From Myxococcales bacterium (GTDB lineage Bacteria > Myxococcota_A > Polyangia > Polyangiales > Ga0077539), in contig JAUSAZ010000219.1 in NCBI GenBank assembly GCA_030652255.1, positions 49,782-113,781 of the forward strand: a DNA stretch of 64,000 nucleotides. The letters are read 5' to 3'. The translations under genes were made by a program, and so were the position numbers. The notes beneath the pieces were generated by a model that ran no database searches, was not told the DNA's origin, and was given only the letters and a program-made list of their open reading frames with translations. Shown in pieces: positions 18,447 through 25,287 of the stretch. Every line of letters begins with the position of its first letter. Positions within the stretch are counted from its first letter, which is position 1.

Positions 18447-19685
18447 GTGAGTTCGACCGAGAGAGACGAGCGGGACGACGAGGCCGACGAGGTCGAGTCG
18501 AGCGAGGCATCGGACACGGAGCAGGCGGCCGCGGCGGACGACGCCAACGTACCGAAGAACCGGGCCGAGCGCCGCGCTGCGGCCAAGGCCGCGCGTCGTG
18601 GTCGGGTCGCGGTGCTGGCCGACGGCACCACCGCGACGCCAGACGAGCCGGTGGGCGACATGGCCCCCGACGGCTCGGGGCTGATGCTCCCGACGACCTC
18701 CCTGGGGGGCAACCCCGGGGCGCTGGCCGACGCCGCGCCGGGCGCAGGGCGCCGGCGTCCGCCGCCGCGCACGATGTCGAAGGGCACCGGAGACGCCGAG
18801 GGCGTGCCCGAGTGGGCCCGGCGCATCGGCGACGCGCTCGGGCAACACCGGCGCACGCTCACCATGGCCGCCGCGGGCGTGATCGTGGTGGTGGGCTCTG
18901 CGGTCGCGTGGCAGTCGTGGCGCGCCAACGCGTCCGCCAAGGCCGGCGATGCGTTCGCCGAGGCGCTCCAGGTGTCGACCGCGAACATCGAGCCCGAAGA
19001 CGTCCCGGCGCGGGACGATGCGCCCACCCGCCGCGGCCCGGTGTTTCGCTCGTTGGAGGCGCGGCTGCGGGCGTCGGTGGAGAAGTTCCGCCAGGTCGAG
19101 CAGCGATACCCGCGTAGCGAGGTGGCCCCGCTCGCGCGGCTGTCCGAAGCGACGGCGCTCTACCAGCTCGGTCGCTACCAGGAGGCGCGTCAGCTCTACC
19201 AGGGCTTGATGGGCGCCGACACCTCCGGGCTCGAGGCCCGGGTCCTGGAGGGCCTGGCCTTCACGCTGGAGTCGCTCAACGACCTCGACGGCGCGGCGAC
19301 CCGCTACCGGGAGTTCGGCGCGGTGCAGAACGGCACCTACCGAGACCTCGCGCAGTACTACCAGGCCCGCCTCTTCGCGCGTCGCGACGACCGGGTGCGC
19401 GCCAAGGAGCTGCTGCACGGCGTGATCGAGCGCACCGCGCACCCCACGGCGGCCGATCCGCTCTCGGGCTCCATCCAGAGCCTCCGCGAGCAGGCCGTGT
19501 CGCTGCTGCGGGAGATCGACCCGCAGGATCCGCAGATCATCGAGTACGACCGGGCTCGCGCGGCCGGCGGCGGCGCCGAGGCTGGCCACGGTGAGGAGGG
19601 CGGCGGTCGCAACCCCCTCGATTCGCTCCCGCCCGACCTCCGTCGCCAGCTCGAAGAGGCGCTCCGGAAGCAGGGGCGTCGCTAG
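18447..19685 (+). CDS. Single-pass membrane TPR protein, YfgM-like
   Basis: 412 residues from GTG 18447, with a GAGGAG ribosome site just upstream. An acidic then basic cytoplasmic N-terminus (about 1-130) precedes one membrane helix (about 137-153, TMAAAGVIVVVGSAVAW). The C-terminal part holds TPR-like hairpins: FRQVEQRYPRSEVAPLARL, LYQLGRYQEARQLYQGL and LESLNDLDGAATRYREF. The size and topology resemble an enlarged E. coli YfgM, which works with the Sec translocon and periplasmic chaperones, and yfgM also precedes bamB in E. coli. A role in outer-membrane protein biogenesis is inferred from that synteny. Confidence 0.72.
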   Translation: MSSTERDERDDEADEVESSEASDTEQAAAADDANVPKNRAERRAAAKAARRGRVAVLADGTTATPDEPVGDMAPDGSGLMLPTTSLGGNPGALADAAPGAGRRRPPPRTMSKGTGDAEGVPEWARRIGDALGQHRRTLTMAAAGVIVVVGSAVAWQSWRANASAKAGDAFAEALQVSTANIEPEDVPARDDAPTRRGPVFRSLEARLRASVEKFRQVEQRYPRSEVAPLARLSEATALYQLGRYQEARQLYQGLMGADTSGLEARVLEGLAFTLESLNDLDGAATRYREFGAVQNGTYRDLAQYYQARLFARRDDRVRAKELLHGVIERTAHPTAADPLSGSIQSLREQAVSLLREIDPQDPQIIEYDRARAAGGGAEAGHGEEGGGRNPLDSLPPDLRRQLEEALRKQGRR

Positions 19686-19692
19686 GGTTTCG

Positions 19693-20886
19693 GTGTTCGA
19701 CGTGAAACCAAGCCGTCTGCTGGTCACCGCGCTCGCCGTGGTCGCGATCGGTGCGCCGGGCTGCGCGGGCCTCCGACTCGGGACGCGCGACCGGCCCGAT
19801 CTCAACGAGGTCGCGCCCACCCTCCGTCACAGCGTCGCGAGCTTCCAGTGGCGCGCGCAGCTCGTCGCGGCCACCGACCTCGAGAGCCAGCCGCGCAACC
19901 GTGTGACCCCCGCGATCGACGAGGCCCGCGGGCTCGTCTACGTGGGCGGTCTCGACCACGGGATCCACGCGCTCCGGGCCGACGACGGCCTCGCGATCTG
20001 GCGATTCCAGACGCTCGGCGCGGTCGAAGGCAGCGCGGTCCTCGACCGTGGGACCCTCTTCGTCGGCTGCAACGACGGCGCGCTGTACGCCCTCGACTCG
20101 CTCACCGGCGTCCAGCAGTGGCGCTTCGCCACGACCGCGGAGGTGGTGCGCGCGCCCATCGTCACGCCCGACACGGTGTTCCTGGTGAACGCCGACGACA
20201 CGGTGTTCGCGATCAATCGCGGCACCGGCGAGCAGCGTTGGCGCTACCACCGGGAGCCGCCGGGCGGGATCACCGCGAGCGGCCACGCCGGGCTGCTCCT
20301 GGAGCGGGGCAAGCTGTACTGCGGGTTCTCGGACGGAACCGTGGTGGCGATCGATCCCGGCGACGGCACCGCCACGTGGGAGCGTGACACCGCCGCCGAC
20401 GCAGAGGAGAGCGACGCCAACGAGGCGCACCGGGTGATCGATGTGGACACCACCCCGGTGCTGCTCGATGGGTCGCTCTTCGTGGCGTCGCAGTCGACCG
20501 GGCTCTATTCGCTCGACCCGGTCGGCGGCGGGGTGCGCTGGCGCATCGACTGGCTCACGGCGGCCTCGTCGCTCGCATCGGATGGGCGCTACCTGTATGC
20601 AACGTCGTCTACCCTGGGCCTGCTGAAGATCGATCCCTCGGACGGCACCGTGCTGTGGGCGCGGGACTACGGCGCCGGCGCGATGCGTGTGATGGATGCG
20701 GGGGGCGGACTGCTCCTGGTGCCGTCGGCCTCGCAGGCCTTGTGGCTGGTGCGCGCGCGCGACGGTGAGGTGCTCGAAGGGATCGGTCGGGGCGGGGTCA
20801 CCGGCATGCCGGTGCGATCGGGGTCCTGGATCTTCTTCGGCACGAACCTGGGCGCGCTCCAGGCCTACCGGCTGACGTCCGGATAG
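19693..20886 (+). CDS. bamB: BamB-like PQQ beta-propeller lipoprotein
   Basis: About 397 residues from GTG 19693, 8 nt after the upstream stop; a GTG three codons later is an alternative start. A lipoprotein signal (LLVTALAVVAIGAPGC) leads into repeated PQQ-type blades. Examples are GLVYVGGLDHGIHALRADDG, LFVGCNDGALYALDSLTG, TVFAINRGTGEQRWRYHR and LYCGFSDGTVVAIDPGDG. BamB is the beta-propeller lipoprotein of the BAM complex that inserts outer-membrane barrels. The cofactor-binding Trp/Asp set of true quinoprotein dehydrogenases is not apparent. Some PQQ-propeller lipoproteins have other roles, so the BamB call rests on size, anchor and the YfgM-like neighbour. Confidence 0.78.
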   Translation: MFDVKPSRLLVTALAVVAIGAPGCAGLRLGTRDRPDLNEVAPTLRHSVASFQWRAQLVAATDLESQPRNRVTPAIDEARGLVYVGGLDHGIHALRADDGLAIWRFQTLGAVEGSAVLDRGTLFVGCNDGALYALDSLTGVQQWRFATTAEVVRAPIVTPDTVFLVNADDTVFAINRGTGEQRWRYHREPPGGITASGHAGLLLERGKLYCGFSDGTVVAIDPGDGTATWERDTAADAEESDANEAHRVIDVDTTPVLLDGSLFVASQSTGLYSLDPVGGGVRWRIDWLTAASSLASDGRYLYATSSTLGLLKIDPSDGTVLWARDYGAGAMRVMDAGGGLLLVPSASQALWLVRARDGEVLEGIGRGGVTGMPVRSGSWIFFGTNLGALQAYRLTSG

Positions 20887-21171
20887 CGGCGGAACCGACC
20901 CCGGGGGGGGTCAGGGCAGGGCGTCTGGCAGGGGGTCGCGTTTCGGGGTCCTGAGGGGGAACCGCCGGGCGCAGCCCCAGACGCACGCCACCGGAGTGGC
21001 CTGATCGGGTTGCCGACCGAGGAGGCGGCGGCGCTCAAGGCCGTGCGTCGAGGTCTGCGCCGCGGCCGTCCGGGAGGCGGTCGTGCGCGAGACGACTGGG
21101 GCGCCGGGAGGGGCCGACGAGCCGAACACACGGCAAAGCCCGTCAGAACCCGGGTTATCCCCAACAACTGA

Positions 21172-21199
21172 ACTTCGCATAATATGTATTCTGTAAACT
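21172..21199 (+). other. dif: Candidate chromosomal dif site (XerC/XerD recombination site)
   Basis: The 28 bp divide into an 11-bp arm ACTTCGCATAA (21172-21182), a 6-bp centre TATGTA and an 11-bp arm TTCTGTAAACT (21189-21199). The left arm matches the proteobacterial XerC-arm consensus RNTKCGCATAA at all 11 positions. The right arm differs from the Bacillus-type XerD arm TTATGTAAACT at one position. Overall it matches B. subtilis dif, as I recall it, at 23 of 28 positions. It is intergenic and A/T-rich in a very GC-rich context. XerC and XerD resolve chromosome dimers here, controlled by FtsK. Consensus sequences are from memory. Confidence 0.82.
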
Positions 21200-21631
21200 C
21201 ACGAAACGGGGCCCCGGGGTGGGGGTCCTGTGGAGGCCCGCCAGTTCGATGGGTCCCTCACCGCCCCTGAGGCTGTAGGCCGGCTCGGCCCCAGCCGATG
21301 CGGTCGGTAAGATCCTCATCGCGCGCCAGCTGCGCGGCTTCGACCCACAGCCTGGCCCGATCCCCTGGGCATCACTCCGCAGACAGCCCCTCGGGTCTGG
21401 GGGCCGGCGGCGTCCTGGCGCACGGTCAGAGCGGCCGCGTTCCTGGGAGTCGCCCGCCCTTTGGCCTCCCGGCCGCACCCCGCGTGAGTCTTGGGCTCGC
21501 AGTCACCCGGCGCTATGCGGCCTCCACTGCATATGCGACAGCGCAGCTGTCATGATTATGCCGGAGAGACGGGTGCATATGCGGATCCCCTCGCATACCG
21601 CCGGTCGCGACTGGCCCCTACCGCCCCCGCA

Positions 21632-21659
21632 GTTGACCAAACAATCTGTTCTGTAAACT
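21632..21659 (+). other. dif-like half site: perfect XerD arm, degenerate XerC side
   Basis: TTCTGTAAACT at 21649-21659 is identical to the XerD arm of the dif site 460 bp to the left and has the same orientation. The 11 bp where a XerC arm should lie (21632-21642) match the dif arm at only about 4 positions. A pair of direct-repeat sites, one full and one with an altered XerC arm, is what integration of a Xer-dependent element at dif leaves behind. Confidence 0.5.
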
Positions 21660-21696
21660 GCTGGCGGGGTCCTGCTCCCCCGCGACCGGCGAAGAC

Positions 21697-22836
21697 CTAC
21701 TCGATATCGCTAGAAATCCCGGGCTCTGCGTCGTCGGGATCGGGATCCGTGCCGGAGGCGGCGGGATGTCGATGGCGGGGTCGGGTCTTCCGCTTCGACT
21801 CGGTCGCGAGCTGACCGCAGGCGGCCCCGATGTCCTTGCCGCCGCTGTAGCGACGGATCACCGGCACCCCCATCCCTGCCAGCCGGTCATGGAAGCGATC
21901 CCGCTCCTCGGCGGTCGGCGGCCGGTAGGGCAGACCCGCCACGGGGTTCCAGTCGATGAGGGAGAGCCTCGCGGGCATCTGCTTGAGGAGCTCGGCCAGC
22001 GCGTCGGCCTCCGCGTCGGTGGTGTTCACCCCGCCCATCAGCGCGTACGCGAACATCACCAGGCGCCCCGAGCGCTCGTGGAAGCGCTTCGCCGCGGCCA
22101 CCACCTCCGCGATCGGGTACCGACCCTCCATCGGCACCAGGCTCCGACGCAGGGCTGTCTGCGCGCTGGTGATGCTGATCCCCAAGCGTATGCGTGTTCG
22201 CATGGACGCGAGGCGCTCGATGCCGGGGACGATCCCCACCGTGCATACGGTCACGTTCCGCGCGTCTACGGCCAGGCCGCAGGGGTTGGAGATCATCTCG
22301 ATGGCCTGCAGCACGTTGTCGAGGTTGTGCAGGGGCTCGCCCATGCCCTGGAAGACCACCCCGTGCACCCTGCCCTCGCCCGTGGCCCGCAGCTCGGTGG
22401 CCACCAGGCGCACCTGCTCGACGATCTCCCAGGCCTCCAGGTTGCGCGAGAGGCCCATCATCCCGGTGGCGCAGAACGCGCAGCCCATGGCACAGCCGAC
22501 CTGCGAGCTGACACACACCACGAAGCGCCCCGCGCGCTCGAGGGGGATGCGCACGGTCTCGACCACCGCGCCGTCGGGGAGGGCGACGGCGAACTTCACG
22601 AAGGGGTCTTCCTGCGAGGCGCTCCGCTCGAGGATGGTCACGTGCCCGACGGGGAGCTCGGCCTCGACGAGCTTGCGGGCCGTGGTGCGGAGCTGCTGCA
22701 CCCCGAGGAGGGAGTCGCCGCCGCGCTGCACTACGTGCGCGATGATTCGCCTGGCCTCCGGGAGCGTGAGGGCGGCGCCGAAGCGCTCCGTGAGTCGTTC
22801 GGGGGTCTCTCCCTGGAGGCGGTCGGTCGGGTGCAT
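21697..22836 (-). CDS. rlmN: Dual-specificity RNA methyltransferase RlmN
   Basis: This radical-SAM enzyme makes 2-methyladenosine at 23S rRNA A2503 and tRNA A37. The 379-residue product has the Fe-S motif CAMGCAFCATG, preceded by the family sequence FVVCVSSQVGC. It also has VFQGMGEPLHNLDNV and SLVPMEGRYPI, and the resolving Cys in DIGAACGQLA near the C-terminus, which with the earlier catalytic region supports RlmN rather than Cfr. The final 30 residues (basic, then Pro/Asp-rich) extend past the family core. Its 3' end is the right boundary of the dif interval. It is divergent from larE. Confidence 0.93.
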   Translation of the reverse strand: MHPTDRLQGETPERLTERFGAALTLPEARRIIAHVVQRGGDSLLGVQQLRTTARKLVEAELPVGHVTILERSASQEDPFVKFAVALPDGAVVETVRIPLERAGRFVVCVSSQVGCAMGCAFCATGMMGLSRNLEAWEIVEQVRLVATELRATGEGRVHGVVFQGMGEPLHNLDNVLQAIEMISNPCGLAVDARNVTVCTVGIVPGIERLASMRTRIRLGISITSAQTALRRSLVPMEGRYPIAEVVAAAKRFHERSGRLVMFAYALMGGVNTTDAEADALAELLKQMPARLSLIDWNPVAGLPYRPPTAEERDRFHDRLAGMGVPVIRRYSGGKDIGAACGQLATESKRKTRPRHRHPAASGTDPDPDDAEPGISSDIE

Positions 22837-22931
22837 CGTGTGGGGGGTTCGGGTCTCGGTGGTGCCACGGAGGCGTTGGGGATGGCACGAGGCTGCCCCC
22901 GTGGGATGCCGGTGGTATACGACCGCTCACC

Positions 22932-23744
22932 ATGGAGCCCAAGCTCGACGCCCTCTATGCCTGGATGCGCGACGCCCGCTCGGTGCTGGTCTGCTTTTCA
23001 GGCGGGGTCGACAGCGCCTTCGTCCTGAAGGCCGCCCACGTCGCCCTCGGCGATCGCGCGCTCGGGCTCACCGCGCTGTCACCTGCCCTGCCGATCGCCG
23101 AGCGCGAGGCCGCCTCCGCCGTCGCCGCCGAGATCGGCGTGCCCCACGTGGTGGTCGACTCGCACGAGATCGACGACCCCAGCTACGTGAAGAACGCCGT
23201 CAACCGCTGCTTCTTCTGCAAGTCGGAGCTCTACCGCATCGCGCTCTCCGAGGGCGAACGACGGGGGTTCGCGGTGGTGGTCAACGGCACCAACCTCGAC
23301 GACCTCGGTGACCACCGGCCGGGGCTCCAGGCCGCCACCGACCAGGGGGTCCGGTCGCCGCTGGTCGAGCTCGGGTTCACCAAGGACGACATCCGCCGCT
23401 GCGCGAAGGTCATCGGCTTGAGCGTCTGGGACAAGCCCGCGGCGGCGTGCCTCGCGTCGCGCATCCCCTACGGCACCTCGGTCACCAACGAGCGCCTCCG
23501 CCAGATCGATCGCGCCGAGGATGGGCTGCGGGCGCTCGGGTTCCGGCAGGTGCGGGTGCGCTACCACGGCGACGTCGCCCGGGTGGAGGTCGGTGCGGCG
23601 GAGCTCGCGGCGGCATTCGAGCGGCGGGCCGAGGTCTCCGCGGCGTGTCACCGCGCAGGCTTCACCTTCGCGACGCTCGACCTGGACGGCTACCGCCTCG
23701 GCTCGAACAACGAGGCCGTCCGCTTGAAGGTGCTCAACTCGTGA
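22932..23744 (+). CDS. larE: LarE-type ATP-dependent sulfur transferase
   Basis: The 270-residue product has the PP-loop ATP pyrophosphatase motif CFSGGVDSAFVLKAA at its N-terminus, then NGTNLDDLGDHRPGL and PAAACLASRIPYGT. LarE donates sulfur to the nickel-pincer nucleotide precursor. In Lactobacillus it sacrifices the Cys of the ACLASR motif, whereas other homologues use three Cys to hold a [4Fe-4S] cluster. Here the third Cys and a CxxC (NRCFFCKSELY) are all present, so the cluster-type mechanism is plausible. No larA, larB or larC is nearby, so another sulfur-transfer role is possible. TATACG, 10 nt before ATG 22932, suggests a very short leader. Confidence 0.85.
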   Translation: MEPKLDALYAWMRDARSVLVCFSGGVDSAFVLKAAHVALGDRALGLTALSPALPIAEREAASAVAAEIGVPHVVVDSHEIDDPSYVKNAVNRCFFCKSELYRIALSEGERRGFAVVVNGTNLDDLGDHRPGLQAATDQGVRSPLVELGFTKDDIRRCAKVIGLSVWDKPAAACLASRIPYGTSVTNERLRQIDRAEDGLRALGFRQVRVRYHGDVARVEVGAAELAAAFERRAEVSAACHRAGFTFATLDLDGYRLGSNNEAVRLKVLNS

Positions 23745-24358
23745 CCGGGTCGATGGTCCGCGCGAGCTGCGCGTGGATCGTCGGGGGTGCGCTGCTCGTC
23801 GCCTCCCGAGCGCCCGCACAGGACCTGCCGGTGCCGCCCTTCCTCCCTCCCTCGCCCGCGCGCCTGGTCGAGCACGACCGCGCGAAGAAGGGCGTCGTCG
23901 AGGACGTGCCGACGACCCTGGTCGTGCCGGCGGCGACCCTGGTGAACGTGCACACGCACGAGGCGATCGTGCTCGACGGCGCGGCATCCGAGCGGGAGCG
24001 CGAGCGGGTGGAGTGGTTCCTGCGCGACCGCACCAACTGGGAGCGGCACGCGATCTCCCCGCTCAGCCTCGAGACCCTGCGCGCGTCGGTGCTGTCCTTC
24101 GGTGCGCGTCGCGTGGAGGTCGTGTCGGGCTACCGCTCGGACAAGCTCAACGAGGGGCTCCGGAAGAAGGGGCGCCACGTCGCCGCCCGCAGCCAGCACG
24201 TGCTCGGCAACGCGATCGACTTCCGGCTGATGGGGGTGCCGACGGCGCAGCTGCTCGCGTGGGTCACGCGCTTCCACCGCGGGGGCGTGGGGTTCTATCC
24301 GAGGAGCGGCTTCATCCATGTCGACGCGGGCCGGCCGCGCCGCTGGAACGAGGAGTGA
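23741..24358 (+). CDS. Exported DUF882/M15-type peptidoglycan peptidase
   Basis: About 205 residues from GTG 23741, which overlaps the larE stop (GTGA); ATG 23753 is an alternative start. A signal peptide (ASCAWIVGGALLVASRAPAQ) is followed by a C-terminal catalytic domain (about 95-205). The zinc-site pattern of DUF882/YcbK (MepK) enzymes is present: VSGYRSDKLN, HVAARSQHVLGNAIDFRL, GGVGFYPRSGFIHVDAG. These enzymes cleave peptidoglycan cross-links in the periplasm. The N-terminal 90 residues are specific to this protein. It converges with the aminotransferase gene across 4 nt. Confidence 0.87.
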   Translation: MTGSMVRASCAWIVGGALLVASRAPAQDLPVPPFLPPSPARLVEHDRAKKGVVEDVPTTLVVPAATLVNVHTHEAIVLDGAASERERERVEWFLRDRTNWERHAISPLSLETLRASVLSFGARRVEVVSGYRSDKLNEGLRKKGRHVAARSQHVLGNAIDFRLMGVPTAQLLAWVTRFHRGGVGFYPRSGFIHVDAGRPRRWNEE

Positions 24359-24362
24359 CCGC

Positions 24363-25268
24363 CTACTCCCACGGAAGGGCGGCGCCGGAGAGCGGAGTGC
24401 GCGCGCGGTAGGCGGCGTGCAGCCGACGGGTGAAGGGGCCCGGCGCAGCATCACCGACCTCGTGCTCGTCGACCTGCACCACCGGGACGATCTCCCTCAC
24501 GCTCGACGTCAGGAAGACCTCGTCGGCGGTCCAGAGGTCGGCGGGGCCCAGGCGCTCGCAGGTCGTGGGGATGCCTGACTCGCGGGCGATGGAGAGCAGC
24601 TCGGCGCGGGTGATCCCGTCGAGGGGACCGTACTCCAGCGCGGGGGTGCGCAGCCGACCGTCGGACACCAGGAACACGTTGGCGCCCGTGGACTCGATGA
24701 GAGCGCCGTCGCTCGAGAGCAGCAGCGCGTCGTCGAATCCCCTCCCCCGGGCGTCGCGCAACGCCAGGATGTGCAGCTGGTAGTTCGATGATTTGATCCC
24801 CGCGAGGGAGAGAATCCCGGCGCGCGGGGTCGCGCGGTCGACGGTCGTGAGCGCCACCCGCAGGCCGCGCCGGTAGAGTTCCGGGGAGGGCGTCGGCAGG
24901 GGCGTCGCGAGGGTGAGGCGCGTGGGGACCGACGCCAGCGACGGGTCGATGCCGGGGGGCCCGGAGCCCCGGGTGAGCGCGAGGCGAAGGACGGAGTCGG
25001 CGCCCGCCGGGCGCATGGCCAGGACGGCGTGCGCCTCGGCGATCCAGCGCGCGTTGGAGAGGGGGACCGCGATGCCGACGCGACGGGCGGCGAGCGCGAG
25101 GCGGCCGAGGTGCTCCTCGAGGCGCCACGGCTGCCCGCGGTAGGTGCGGAGCACCTCGAAGACGCCGTCGCCGTACAGGAAGCCGCGGTCGAAGACCGAG
25201 ACCCCACCGTCGGCGAGCGGGCGCCCGTCGAGGAGGCCCACCGCCCCGGCTGGGGTCTGCCAGGTCAT
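24363..25268 (-). CDS. Class IV PLP aminotransferase / aminodeoxychorismate lyase
   Basis: The 301-residue fold-type IV PLP enzyme has FDRGFLYGDGVFEVLRTYRG near the N-terminus, the PLP lysine in LAGIKSSNYQ, and the C-terminal signature ALIESTGANVFLVSDG followed by GITRAELLSIARE. The family covers branched-chain and D-amino-acid aminotransferases and 4-amino-4-deoxychorismate lyase (PabC). The short length and SSNYQ context leave lyase and aminotransferase both open. ATG 25268 is 19 nt after the stop of the giant TPR gene on the same strand, so it is probably read from that long transcript. Confidence 0.82.
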   Translation of the reverse strand: MTWQTPAGAVGLLDGRPLADGGVSVFDRGFLYGDGVFEVLRTYRGQPWRLEEHLGRLALAARRVGIAVPLSNARWIAEAHAVLAMRPAGADSVLRLALTRGSGPPGIDPSLASVPTRLTLATPLPTPSPELYRRGLRVALTTVDRATPRAGILSLAGIKSSNYQLHILALRDARGRGFDDALLLSSDGALIESTGANVFLVSDGRLRTPALEYGPLDGITRAELLSIARESGIPTTCERLGPADLWTADEVFLTSSVREIVPVVQVDEHEVGDAAPGPFTRRLHAAYRARTPLSGAALPWE

Positions 25269-25287
25269 TGGGAGGGGGAGCGCGAGG

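Larger units (their letters stand above)
20887..21696. other. Gene-free interval containing dif
   Basis: No reading frame in this 810-nt interval has recognisable protein features, and the codon-position bias of the flanking genes is lost. It holds two A/T-rich islands (around 21160-21205 and 21630-21660) carrying the dif site and a second XerD-type arm, plus several GCATATGC-type palindromes between 21525 and 21585. GGGCAGGG at 20914-20921 matches the E. coli FtsK-orienting GGGNAGGG and points toward dif. Confidence 0.7.

Noticed and set aside
20914..20921. GGGCAGGG considered as a functional KOPS
   Set aside because: It matches the E. coli motif and points toward dif, but the FtsK recognition sequence in this phylum is unknown to me and one octamer in GC-rich DNA is not significant.
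21153..21162. TTATCCCCA next to dif considered as a DnaA box and replication origin
   Set aside because: It is a single imperfect box with no cluster and no dnaA, dnaN or gidA neighbour; dif points to the terminus instead.
20887..21696. The dif interval considered as containing a degraded gene or tRNA
   Set aside because: No translated frame shows family motifs, and no cloverleaf with a T-loop and acceptor stem could be assembled.
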